This document shows, in pieces, positions 11,075 to 22,454 of a stretch of DNA of 64,000 nt. The DNA comes from Gymnogyps californianus (Eukaryota > Chordata > Aves > Accipitriformes > Cathartidae), in assembly GCF_018139145.2 (NCBI RefSeq), contig NC_059477.1:43949600-44013599 (forward strand). The letters are read 5' to 3'. The translations under genes were made by a program, and so were the position numbers. Below the pieces are notes generated by a model. It saw only the letters and a program-made list of their open reading frames with translations, searched no databases and was not told the origin of the DNA. Each line of letters starts with the position of its first letter. Position 1 is the stretch's first letter.

Positions 11075-12490
11075 TTCACAGGGACGGTTGCAGAGGTGAA
11101 CGCAGTGCCATGAGACCTCGCCCGGCACCAGCCGCTGCACAGCCCGGGCTGCACGGAATGGCCAGGCTCCGCACACCGAAAGTCCCTCTGAACTTACTGT
11201 CACGGGCAAATTTTTTTCTTACTGTGAAACCTTTTATCTCCAAAAGCCGTCACCCCTTTTTGAAGGGACAGATTAGATAGGAGAATAAATTCTGCTGTGA
11301 CAGGACAGTGAGATGCAGGATCTGTAACACCAGTGCATCCCAGGCAGGATTTCTTCCCCCGTTTCGGTCAGGACGTTCCCGCTGTGGGAGGCTGCTCCCC
11401 CTTAGAGCTGCGGTGTTGCTGGGGAAGGTAACGCTTCTCCTCCTGCCCCGCTGCCCTGCACTGGGGTGAGGGGCTTCTCCAGCACAAGCCGCTGGGGATA
11501 CGGGGGGCCGAGCATCGCACTTGGTTCTCACGCCGCTGTTGACCACAGCCGAGCCTCCACCGTCCCGCGTTCACAAAACCCCTCATACCTCTCCTTTGAT
11601 TTTTCAGAAGGCCCTGGCATAACGTTACCTCTCACGTGGCGGATCAATGCTGACAGCATCTGACAGGCTGAGTCTGCCAAAATATTGACTGGCCCAACAG
11701 ATTTTCCCAGTTGGCTCCTATTCCAACTGTCTTCCCGATTTTCTCTCCCTCCTTTAGTGCAGCTAGCCTGCAGTCGCCATCAGAAAAATGACACAGATGT
11801 TGTTTGTGCAGTCATCTTCTGTCAGGAGCATGAATCTCATCAAGTTCTGTTTGCTGACATTCAGTCACTTGTCACTGAGTAGGCACCAAGTGGTCATATG
11901 TCACGGTCACATCCCATTGCCAGGCTTGTCACTTGCACTCTGATTCCCCACTTGTGTAAGTAAGTGCTCACTTCCATGTTGGTAGCTTTTGCTTAAAGAC
12001 TGGAGCGCGCCTTCGGGGCTGCTGGCAGTGAGCTGTGGCCCTGCTGTTACACAATATTGAGAAGCGTTCGGATTGTACCAGTCAGCCTCGTCTTCCAGAA
12101 ACGAGAGCATTTTTTCCGGCACGCTCGGCAGATGTGGCAATAGGCGTCTCGCTCCTCCCCGGCGACCTGCCTGCTCCTTTTGCCGTCTCCGCTGACGGCG
12201 CCTGGGTGCGCATCGCACCTCAGGGCACGAGGAGGTTTTTGGGGCCGTGCAGGCTGTGTGAGCGTTGAGGAGAGGGAGGAAGGCACCACGGGTGGGAAGG
12301 ACCGCTGCTCGGGCTGGGGATGGGGGCCCCCGCCGTCGTCCCCAGTGTCAGCGATGGGAAACAGGCGCAGCTTTTCCGAAAGAGAACAAATGCCTCCTGC
12401 GCTGTGGCAGGGAGGGACACGGCACGTTGTGCTGTGCTTCCAGCAATAAGTACCCTGAATTGAAGTGGCCACGGTTGGAGGCCCCATTTG

Positions 12491-12530
12491 GTTTGTTTAA
12501 AAAGAAAAAAAAAAAGTTTAAAAAAAGGGA
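12491..12530. repeat. A-rich low-complexity tract
   Basis: Mostly A with scattered G and TTT interruptions. No retrocopy or target duplication is recognisable next to it. Confidence 0.6.
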
Positions 12531-14800
12531 ATAAATGATAGTAGATGAAGCTTCTTCCTCTGAGCCCTGTGTGTTAACTCTGTTTCTGACTGACTTGGAC
12601 CCTTTCTAGGGACTCTCCTGCCTGAGTTACTGCCAGGCTGAACCACAGAACATCACCCCGGGAAGAACCTTTAAACCACCAATTTCCCCTGACTTATGGC
12701 TGCTCTTTGGATTCTCGTTTTAGTGCGCGATTAGCACAGGCAATGGCAACAGCCGGCGCTGGCTGCTGTGCCCCACAGCTGCTGCAGATGTTGTGGCAAC
12801 TGGCAAGCTTCTGCCAAAGTGGTTTAATTCATGTTCAAGTTCAGCGCACAGCGCTGCTAGAAACAGCTCCCAAAGGCGAGCCAGCACCACGCGGCAGTGT
12901 CCGGAGAGGGTGGAAAGGCGTCGCAACCCTCCAAAAGGGTCCAGCTCTTGCTTACCTGCCATCGGCCCTCATCTGGCACTGTGGAAACGGGGAGAAATTA
13001 TTTTCGGGCTAAGGCTGGCTCTGTAGTTACCGCGTCCGAGAGCTGCGCATCCTGGTCAGCATCCCCACCCACTTTTCCCCCTGAAAATGCCTCTGCTCCA
13101 AGGGGCAAATTTTCAGGTCTTTGGGTGCCCTTTCCCCTCGCGCGCCAAGCGCACAGCTCTCTGCCCGGCTCCTCCACACACCTCGTCCGACTCACTGACC
13201 GCGGTTTTGGCCAGATGCAGACCCTGCCCTGTCTGACCACGGCTCCCCAGCCCCGGCGGTGCCCCGGCGCGGGTCAGCGGCGCTGCCTGCGAGCTGCCTG
13301 CAGCGCAGAGGACAAGCACGCCGCAGGAGAGCGCAAGCTGCGGTTTCTGCTCGTTTCATTGCCCGTGCACCCCTTGATTTCCATATCGCACCCACCCACC
13401 CCAGGGTTAGGCAAGAGGTGGTGTGTTCGTAGGGGAGGCCCTCAGGCCCCTAGAGCATCCCAGGACTTTTTTTATTTTTCCAGCTGCCAAGGAAAGCAAG
13501 AGAGGGAGTTGCAGTTCTCAGCTGATCAAACACTGCTTTCCAAGGAAGGTAAAAAACTAGTCCCAAGTTTCTTTAAAGTCTCAGCGAGACTCCACACTTA
13601 GCTGGAACCCGAGCCCACAGCCAGTACACCAAGCCTCTCATCCCTGCACTTACCCAAAAAGTCGGGAAACTGTGTTTTAACTGTCACCTAGGGCATAAGC
13701 CAAAAGTTAAAAACTGTTACAGACAGGCGTATGATAAAAGGAGGAAAAAATCTGCCTTTTGCTAAAGCGAGCACGGGGCCCGGCCAGCCCGTGCACCCAT
13801 GGGAGAGAGCAGGAGGGTGCCCAGCTGGCCAGCCAAAGGGTTGATCCTCGCGCCCGGGCGCTGAGGGCTCGGCCAGGCGATTCCCCGGAGGAGATGGGAA
13901 TCGTGACGGCGAATGGCCGGGCAATGAAACGCTGCTGCCTCTCCTGCTACCGCTCTCCTCACCCCGGGAGAGCACGGGGAAGGATTTGAACTCTGGCTTT
14001 GCGTCCCATCGGGTGTCTGCGCTGTTCTGGGACTTGCCCTTGCTCAGCCCCAGCGCTGAGCCCTCCACCCTCTTCAAAGACGACCTGCTGCAGCAGCCCA
14101 TGCCTTTTGCTGCGGTACGGACAGCTTGTCCTGGCGTCTCACGCTGCTGAAAGCCAGCTCCATCATCAGCGTGAGCTGGGTGTTCGCATCCCGCCTGTCC
14201 GGCCTCGGCGGCTTTTCCAGAGCCGGGCGCGAGCACCCGCGTGTCCTGTTGACCCCCGTGGGCAGGGGCAGATACTGCCCGTCAGCCCCTGGCCTTACCG
14301 CAATACGCTGCCTTAAAAACTCCTCAGCAGTGCGCAAAGTTGCTCGCTTTGGCTCTGATTTGTATTTCGCTTTGGGGTTTTGTTGTTTTCTTCCCCGTTG
14401 CGTTTTTTAATTGCAGTAAAGCAAATTTGTAATTGACATTCTGAAGCGCAGATCGGGCCGGACGGCATGGCGGGGAGGCGGTGGCCACCAGCCCCGCCTC
14501 GGCGGGCGTGCAGATACTTGAAGCTGAGGAGCTGGTCAGCTCGGAGCAGCGCTTGGCCACCCACAACCTCAGCGGGTCACCGACAGCCCAGGCCATGGTC
14601 ACATCTTTAAGAGAAATGTGCTGCTCTTACAGGAGCCGCCGCGAGAGGAGCGATGGGGGGGCAGCTGTCAGCCGGCAAACAAACCCGCAGTATAAGTTCA
14701 TACAAGCAAACCTCTGAACTTCCACAAACCAAAGAGCGAATAAACAAGTCTGAATAGCACAATGAGGGCTGTGTCTGGTTTGTACAATACAGAATTGCCA

Positions 14801-14806
14801 TTTATT
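14801..14806 (-). terminator. Candidate distal ERMN polyadenylation signal AATAAA
   Basis: AATAAA on the minus strand, about 1.08 kb past the ERMN stop, in AT-rich sequence. Confidence 0.3.
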
Positions 14807-15462
14807 ATTTTCACGTTGCCAATAAATAATTGCCTTTATGCAGAACAAGAAAAGTCAAAACGATATTCAGTGCTGCTGGAGATGTAAAACTAATCCTTAA
14901 AAAAGCGCTTATGGCTGAAGGAGGCTGCTGCAGCTGAAGTTGGAGTCTTACTTCGTTCTTACCTCCTCTGCCTTTGCCAGCTGCTCTCAACTTTCCCAGA
15001 TGCTTTCTGGGATGACATTTGCAAAGCTTAGTCCCAACTCGAGACATATCTGTCTGTAAAATACTTAAAAAAAGACTGCATCAACAACACTGTAGTGACA
15101 CAAAGGTTTTTAAAAATGGAGAAAGGTTGTGTTCAGATGACACAAAAACAAATTATGCATAAAACTTGCCTGGCTTTGACAAAAAGATCTTTAAAGTTTT
15201 GCATCTAAACTTAGCGTGAAAATTGAGAAAGACATGGGAGGTGTTAGGGATGGCAGTGGGGGAACAGGGGCCTTGATGCCTTCCCGTCTTTATAAATTCC
15301 TGCACATCAGCATCTACCCACGAATGCAAATATCCCTCCGTCCCACGAGCACCAGGTGGAAACGGACGGTCGCTAGCAGGAGGCGGCTGTCAGCGCACCG
15401 TGAGACGCCAGCATGGACGGACAGCAAAACAGAGCGCGCTGCGGTTGCAAACACTCATCTCT

Positions 15463-15468
15463 TTTATT
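15463..15468 (-). terminator. Candidate proximal ERMN polyadenylation signal AATAAA
   Basis: AATAAA on the minus strand, about 410 bp past the ERMN stop. Which signal is used cannot be decided from sequence. Confidence 0.35.
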
Positions 15469-15779
15469 ATTCACACTGCCCTGGCCAGTGTCACTGAGCT
15501 GCTGCGCTGCCAACTCATTACCAGCACGGCTGACGGCATGGATCACGTGTGTGTCGGCAGCTAGAGAAGCCCCAGCCAGTTCAAGACATCCTATTGTTTG
15601 AATATGGTTACAAAAGTGGGATAGGAAATGAGAGGATAAACTTTAAATCAAATGGTATTATATTTAGCAAACTGATTATTTATTTTCCTGCGCTATGGAT
15701 GCCTCTGCCCGCTGTCAAAGCGAAGTTGTTAAATTTTCACAGTGTATTATGAAATCATGTACAAAAAGGAAAAAAGCAG

Positions 15780-15787
15780 TGACGTCA
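15780..15787. promoter_or_regulatory. Consensus cAMP-response element TGACGTCA in the ERMN 3' UTR
   Basis: A second perfect CRE palindrome in the window, about 95 bp past the ERMN stop. It may be chance. Confidence 0.2.
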
Positions 15788-15879
15788 TGTTGTGTGAAGA
15801 GACATGTCTTGGGGGAAACAAAAAAGAAAAACAAAACCAGAGTGAACACTCGGCTCGTTAAGCAATTCTCCACCTCAGT

Positions 15880-16316
15880 TTATAAGTGCATCATGGATTC
15901 AAATTCATCGATTCGCTGTTTGGTGTTTCCTTTTCTAATCCTCCGGTAGGAGATTGTGTTGTATCTGGAATAGCTGTGTCTGGAGATATCATTTTTTTTC
16001 CCCAGGCTGGGCTGCTCCCCCAGTTTCTCCACCTGGGAGTTGCAGCCGGGGCTGGTCGGGGGAGATGCCTCCTTGCCGCTGTCTTGCTGCTTTAGACGGG
16101 ACGCCTCGCTGTTCTTGATTTCGATCACCTGAACTTCATCCTCTTCAGTGTCCTCCTCCTCCTCCTCCTCCTCCTCCGCCTCCTCCTCCTCCTTGGCTGC
16201 ATTGCCTCTCCCGTCAGCGCTGGCTGCGAGGGTCTCCGCCGCCTCCCCGCCGGGGCTGGCCGCCGTCCCCAGCTCTCGCTCCCCGCTGCCCGCAGGCGTC
16301 CCCTCACTGCCCGGCC
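15880..16316 (-). CDS. ERMN: ERMN coding exon 3, Glu tract and actin-binding tail
   Basis: 144 codons plus TGA. Acceptor TTGCTGCAG. Holds the Glu tract, the [17 protein letters not shown] segment and the C-terminal actin-binding tail ending ESMMHL. Confidence 0.96.
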
Positions 16317-19289
16317 CTGCAGCAACACAGAGGGAGTGCGGGTGAGGACGGGCTCAGCACCGCCTTCGTGCCCCCCATCGTACATGCTCTTGACATAGCA
16401 TCGCTCTTGGTGACTCCCCAGCGCCCGCCACCAAAGCACCCGTCCTCCAGAGGCGCCTGGTGAGGAGTGCCCCACGCCTCCAGGCTGAACCCCCATCACC
16501 ACGGATGCTCGCGTGTGCTTTAGAAAGGCTTCGTACATTCTCACACTCATTCCTTAAGGCCCCCTGCCCTTGCCTTTTTTAATGCCCGTCTCTTTTGTAC
16601 CACCTTTCCCATGGAGCCCTCCCCACTACCCTCCTTTACAAGGAGAGGCGATGCAGATGCCAGTGGTCGAGCCTCGAGGAGGGAAGAGCAGCACAGCATC
16701 CCCCCTGCGCCCCAGGACCAGAGGCACTGCCCCCCTGCACGCACCAGGTCTGCTCCTGCCCTCGCAGATCCACGGCTGGCAAGCATCCTACGGCAGGGCC
16801 GCCCTCCCCATGGCTCGGGGCTCCGTGCAGGCTCTGCCCACCATGTGGGGTGGGAAGGGAAAGGGAAGGGAAGGGAAGGGAAGGGAAGGGAAGGGAAGGG
16901 AAGGGAAGGGAAGGGAAGGGAAGGGAAGGGAAGGGAAGGAAGGGAAGGGAAGGGAAGGGAAGGGAAGGGAAGGAAGGGAAGGGAAGGGAAGGGAAGGGAA
17001 GGGAAGGGAAGGGAAGGGAAGGGGGGGGGAAGGGAAGGGAAGGGAAGGGAAGGGAAGGGAAGGGAAGGGAGCCCTTCTGCACGCAGCACCCAGCTGTGCC
17101 GGGGATGCAGCGGGACCCCGGCACTGCCCTCCTGGGATGCATCCCTCCTTCAGAGGTGGCCGACCAGGCTGAGATGGCTATCTCCTATCTGTCCTCTTTG
17201 GCACGTCTCTGCGCTAAATGATGCTTTAGTGTCGCAACAAATGGTCTATTCAACATTTTGCCTGTGGGGTCCTGAGTATTAATTAGACTAAATTGGTTAG
17301 GTACTAAAAAGCTGCCTGCAATTTAGAGATAAAGTGCTTGTGGCTGAGGCAAGGGGGGAGTGCGGGGGGGCTGTGCAAGATCATTTAATAGGTTTTATTG
17401 TGCACTCATAAAGCAACACAGCTGGAATATGGGTGTCAGCTCTAAGTGGGAAAGCCTCCATCACCTCCTCACAACCTATGCAGCTGCTGTGAAATATTAT
17501 TTTGCCCATGACAAATGTTCGTGTATTTTTTCCTTTTCTTAAGCAAAGCAAAGTTTCTGTACGGCCCACACACTACGTTCAACGACACTAGCTTTGCCAG
17601 GACTGCGACAGCTACTCTGGGTTGTTAATCTGCTCTTCTCCGAGGAGGGGTTTCATATTTATGTGGCAGCTGACATATAGAAAATACCAACTTACTGCGG
17701 CCAGGCGGATGTGTAAATGACAAGAGGGATCCAGCACGGCCGGGTGCCGGGGAGAGGGGCAGAGCTGCCAGTCCCCCCCGGGGCCCGGGTCGGTGGTGGG
17801 GAGAGCATCGTTAGCAGCCCACAGCCCAGCCATCCCTCATCGGCCAGAACCGACGAGCTGGGCAAGAGCCCGTGGGTGGGAAACGTGGAAGGGCAGCAAT
17901 GCCGAAAGCCCACCCGCAGAGAGACGTAGCTTTCCTTCTTTAATAACACTCAATAAAATACTCCTTTTTGGAGGAGTGGCTGCATTTTGCATAGTATAAT
18001 TAAATATGTTCATCTATGGGTATATACATTCAATACACTTTAACTTGCTGCCGGGGACGGGCAGCGAGTGCCCCCCCGCAGCCCCGCTCACCGCAGGAGG
18101 CAGGCGCGAGGTCCAGCCTTGGCTCCAACTGATTTTTACCATTTTCCCCTAAGAATGAGGAGAGAGAGACCCAGGAGCAGAAGTTTAGGAGAGCAATTTT
18201 CTGCTAGATACTTGGGCATCAGGGGGATTTAGACACTTGGTGAATCAGGCAGGAAAAAAGTTTGGGTTTCGGGGCTGCACGTTTTTGACTGACAGCCTCC
18301 CGAGGTTATCCTCTGAGCTCCCCTGCGTGGAGCAGAAGGTAAAGCATCTCCCAGCCTCACAAGGCTGTTGGAGACCTCCTGGTTGAAGACCCCGTGGTGC
18401 TTTGATACCCCATGGTCATGGAGATACGCGCAAGCCTCAGGAAGAAAGATACCCGCCGTGTTCTCTAAGGTGTGGCAACTCTATGGATGAGAAATGAGCC
18501 ACTGCTCTCCAGAATATAAGGGTCTGACCGAGCTAACAAAAAATAATAACCACCTATACGTGATTGTCTTTGAAGGCTACTCATTGCTATGCTTCGGGAA
18601 AACCTCACATCCCACAGCACTTTCCGTTACCTTCCTCTGATTCCTGGCCGTCAGTCCCTGTGTCCTGGGTATCAGCTGGTCCCTGCTGTAGTGTCCCATC
18701 GTTTTCCTCTCGCGTTTCTTTAGGAAATACAAAGCACAAGAAACGGACTGATGGAGCAGTTAGTGACGATAATTAGGTTTTAACCGGTTGCAGATTGGCA
18801 GCAGATTTTCAGAGAAGATTAAAAAACTGCTTGTTCCTTTAGTTACATTCTTTTCATCGCATCCTGTGTAACTGCTAGCTCAAATTTGTCCCTAACTCTG
18901 AATTACTCTGTGTCATTGTTACAACTACCATAGGTTAGGAATTTTGACTAACACACATAGTACATCCCATTATTCACAAGGCTACACATAAAACAGAGCT
19001 TTTCTTTCCAAACACTTAAAGAAAGGCAGCCTTGTACTTTACCTTTGCATTGCTTCTCTCCATCAAAATCCCCATGAACTACGTCCTCTGCCAACGAATT
19101 TCTGTTTTCCTCCTGATTTTCTTTTGCAGGTGGAGCATCAGCGGTCGTTTCTGCATTCGCGTAAGGAACCGTCCCGACAGATTTTGCTACTTCATCGATG
19201 ACGCCGATGACCTGGAGCGGGGCCTTCTCCGGGGGTACGCTCCCATTGCACTCGGGCATGCCGGACGTTGCTGGGACTTCTTCTGTCAT
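15880..19289 (-). CDS. ERMN: ERMN, ermin (juxtanodin), complete coding region in three exons
   Basis: Ermin is an oligodendrocyte cytoskeletal protein with an ERM-like C-terminal F-actin-binding tail, linked to process outgrowth and myelin. Exons 19289-19043, 18717-18631 and 16316-15880 join in phase 1/1 to give 256 residues; mammalian ermin is somewhat longer (about 280-300). The start [16 protein letters not shown] matches the mammalian N-terminus. The C-terminus [20 protein letters not shown] followed by [10 protein letters not shown] is nearly identical to mammals. Between them the protein is acidic and poorly conserved, with [15 protein letters not shown] at residues 153-167. No signal peptide or membrane segment. 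In-frame Mets further upstream are not supported by family length. Orientation, opposite to GALNT5 and the same as CYTIP, matches human. Confidence 0.93.
16153..16191 (-). repeat. In-frame GAG trinucleotide repeat encoding the ermin Glu tract
   Basis: Four GAG codons, one GCG, then eight GAG codons, all pure GAG without GAA. Uniform codon use marks it as a recently slipping microsatellite within coding sequence. Confidence 0.85.
16852..17070. repeat. (AAGGG)n pentanucleotide microsatellite, about 219 bp
   Basis: About 43 units of GGGAA on the plus strand, broken twice by a one-base-shorter unit (AAGG) and once by a run of nine G near 17022. It lies in the ERMN intron between coding exons 2 and 3, so the ERMN transcript carries the CCCTT strand. 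The array is open in several frames on both strands, which explains long Gly/Arg/Lys/Glu and Pro/Phe/Ser/Leu frames that are not genes. Confidence 0.97.
18631..18717 (-). CDS. ERMN: ERMN coding exon 2
   Basis: 87 bp (29 codons), so skipping would keep the frame. Encodes [20 protein letters not shown], then TDGQESEE. Acceptor TTCCTAAAG (non-preferred AAG), donor GGAAG|GTAACG. Weak similarity, but phase and acidic composition fit. Confidence 0.75.
19043..19289 (-). CDS. ERMN: ERMN coding exon 1
   Basis: Residues 1-82 plus the first base of codon 83, ending [11 protein letters not shown]. Donor CAAAG|GTAAAG. The ATG is chosen because [10 protein letters not shown] aligns with the mammalian start. 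Confidence 0.9.
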
Positions 19290-20807
19290 GCTTAGGGCCG
19301 TGCCGTGCCCGCCGACCGGGGCCGTGCACCTCCGGGGGCCCCGCTCCTGCACCCCGGGGTGGGGAGCGCTACTCCTCACCCCTTCTCCCCCGGGGATTTT
19401 GTCCCCCGGCGCAAACGGTCAAGGCGCGTCCCCTCTCCTGCGGGCGCTGCAGCAGAGCGGGCTCCGCGGCCGCACCATCAGATGTGCCGAGGGCTTGCCA
19501 GCGGGCTCTGGCCACGGGGCGATCCAATCAGCACCTCGCTCGTTGCTGAGGCTCGTCCCGTTGCATAATTAAATGCACCATTTTAATTTACATAAACAAA
19601 CAATCTGAAGCAAGGAAGCTTTTGTGCTGGCATGGAGAGCGGGTCTTTCAGCATGTCAGCCCCGCGGTAATAAACAGAGATTTTGTCCTCTCGGCACAAT
19701 GGCTCTTTGTGTCTCCGCCTGGCCACAGGGACGGCGATTGTTCTGACCTCTAATCCCCGGAGGGTGACCACCTTCCGTGGCGCTGCCGCTGCCACCTAAC
19801 CCGCTTAACATTCCTCATCGGGTTTGTGTGCTGATAAACCTCGCCATGCGCTGGCCGGACAATGAGCGCATTTTGCACTTGTCGGGGAACAAACCGGCTG
19901 GCTGGAAGGGCACATGCCCCGCACACGGCGCAACACCGCGCTCCGCCGCCGCACGGCCTTAGCCCGGCCACGTGTGTTTTACAGGCAGGGCCGCGTCCTG
20001 CCGGATGCCGAGCATCTGCAATCACCTGCTAGGCGAAACGCATCTCAAGGGCTCGGCCCTAGAAGATGAAAACCAAAAGCACAAGCCAAAGTGACGTTTT
20101 GTGACAAGATGTGAACCGAGGTGGCAGGTCCCCGAGGCCGAGCCAGCCAGGCGACGGGACACTCGCTGCCCGCTGACCCCCAGCGGGAGCCCCCCCAGAA
20201 CCCAGGCAGGTCGGCGCAGCGCTTCCCCTTCTGCACCCACAGCACAACCCACTTCTGCAGAAGCAGCTTCAGGCCACAGCAGTAGAAACTTGCTTTAAAG
20301 GAATATCAAAGGGGCAAGGGGCGAGATTAGCACTTACACCAGTAATTATCAGTCGGACCTAAAGCTAGCAGGAGCGAGAGGGGAACGTTTTACAGAGGGA
20401 AGCAGGAGGATCGCCCGAGCAGCACCGGGGCATTTTCTGACCGTAGCTGAACTCGTCTCAACCCCGGTGCCCAAAGCCAGGTTTACGTAAGAGTGTAATC
20501 TCCTGCTGTGAATGACTTTTTGTGTTCGTACAATACAACATTTTTGACATCTTTGGGCTTTAGGATTTGGAAATCCTCTTGTCGAGTTCAGACCTTGGTT
20601 AGAAATGGACCCAAAGCCTTTCCACTGGTTCTGTTCATCTGTGAGTTTGCATCTTTAAATCAAAAACTTTTCATCATTGTTATGAAGATGAGTTCAGCGT
20701 AACTGATTTATAAAATCAATCCTATGCTGGAAAAATTTGTCCAAGAAAAATGGATGATGAGGTTTGAAAGTGAGTTGACAACACACAGCGGTAGGTGCCC
20801 TCAGGAG

Positions 20808-20871
20808 GAGAGGCTGGGTACCCGGCACGGGCTGATGGCGAGAGTCTGGGTACCCGGCACGGGCTGGTGGC
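20808..20871. repeat. Tandem duplication, 2 x 32 bp
   Basis: Two adjacent 32-bp units, each with the core CTGGGTACCCGGCACGGGCT, differing at three positions. A small local duplication. Confidence 0.85.
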
Positions 20872-22420
20872 TGGAGAGGAGAAGGTTACTTTCTACTCTT
20901 ATCAAGCTATTTCCACATCCCTGAGATAATCCAAAGGGCCCTGCAGGTGATTTCTCGTTTGACAGGTCCTGTCCCCAGCGTTTCCCTCAGTGTGGAAACA
21001 CCACTGAAAAAGGTTTCACGGCTGGGACTCACCTGAGCATCCCTGCTGCACCGCCAGCTCGGGGCTGTGCCGTCAAGGTACCTGTGAGATCAATGAGCTG
21101 CGGGCAACAGAGGCAGCACCGACCCGGGGCACATCAGCCGAGACGCAGCCAGAGGCCCGCGCTGCCCGTCCGCGCCCTCACACCTCGCGTTGTGCAGACC
21201 CACAGCCCTGGGCAGGGGAGCCGTGGGGATGTCCCCCGCCGGCCCCGCACGGGCCAGTCCGGCTCATCACTGACCCGGCGGCGGGCGCGAGGGCAGAGCG
21301 GGGATGCGGCCATCGCACGGGGGCGAGGGGCCACGGCCGCCCCGGGACGGGCACCGCACCTTGCTCGGCGCAGCCAGCACGAATCCTGCACCGGGGCTCG
21401 AGCATGGGGCAAACTCCCGGCCAGGCTTCAAATTTGAAATAACCCGAAGCTGAAAACATGGCACCAGGCTTGACAAGCGGGGAGCCCTGCTGACCCGGGA
21501 GCCACATCAGCTCCTGCGGGGACAGGGACAGGTCCCATCCCCACATCCCCAGGAACCTGCTTGCCTGACTTCTTGATTGCAAAAAGATATTGAAACCATT
21601 TTAGGTATTTCCTGGTGCCATCTATTGGTTACACAACCCATTCTCGACAATTCACATTTTCCCAAATGAGCGCCTCGCGGTCGAAGCACGATTTGCATGA
21701 ATCTGTTATAAATCATTTTCCGTGTGACCTTTAACGCAGGAAGTTTCCGTTTGAGCTATCCTTTGCTAAAATTTCAGATATAGCACCTGGGATTTCAGAG
21801 GCGTTGGGGCACAACCGGGATTTGAAAGTCAGTGAGGTAAATCATTAGAGCCACAGCAATTCCAATTCATTCCAGAAATAGGAAGAGGCCGCCATGGCAG
21901 GGTGTTGGCAGGGTGTTGCAAGGCTCTGTAGGCTCTTCTGTCCTTAACTCTCTGCTCCCAATTTCTGCCCCAGTGATGGGTTTCCAGGAGCAGCCTGTGC
22001 ATGCGCCTACACCACGCACGGGCACCGGAGCAGCTCGAGAGCAGAAGCCACGTAATCCGGGGTCCCCATGAGAGATGCAATGCCACCCGAAAGCCAGGGC
22101 AGGATGACAGGCACGGTGGCACTGGAGACGAACATTCCCACCGCTGTGCACAGCCAGGAGGGATTACATTTCACTTGAACACCCAGAGAAAAACCCCTAT
22201 GGATCATGTCAACAAACGACAATCAAGCATTTCCATTTTGTCAGCAAGATAAATACTTGGGATTTAAAACGTACCTTGGGATTCCTCTATCTATAGAAAA
22301 TTTCAGAATTTTAACTTTTCACCCAGCGGAGGAACGAAAGGAAATGCGGAAACACGGGCATCCCCCCTGGCAGAGCTATGTCAGGCACCAGCCAGCCCTC
22401 GCACGTCCTCGGGGCTGGGA

Positions 22421-22454
22421 TGCTGCTGCTGCTGCTGCTGCCGCTGCTGCTGCC
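22421..22454. repeat. (CTG)n trinucleotide repeat
   Basis: Seven TGC/CTG units, one CCG interruption, then more CTG. Intergenic; the open frames giving poly-Leu or poly-Ala across it are not supported as genes. Confidence 0.85.

Larger units (their letters stand above)
9991..15879. other. Intergenic region between convergent GALNT5 and ERMN, including both 3' UTRs
   Basis: Begins with the AT-rich GALNT5 3' UTR. GC-rich unique sequence follows (10.5-11.2 and 13.0-14.6 kb), then AT-rich sequence from 14.7 kb that should hold the ERMN 3' UTR. An A-rich simple tract lies near 12.5 kb. No exon, RNA gene or recognisable transposon was found. Confidence 0.6.

Noticed and set aside
16125..16550. Minus-strand frame with a poly-Arg run
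   Set aside because: It is the +1/+2 shadow of the ermin Glu tract; the ermin frame has correct splice phases and the conserved C-terminus.
16547..17282. Several long frames on both strands rich in Gly/Arg/Glu/Lys or Pro/Phe/Ser/Leu
   Set aside because: They are translations of the AAGGG microsatellite, whose 15-base protein period lacks stops in several frames.
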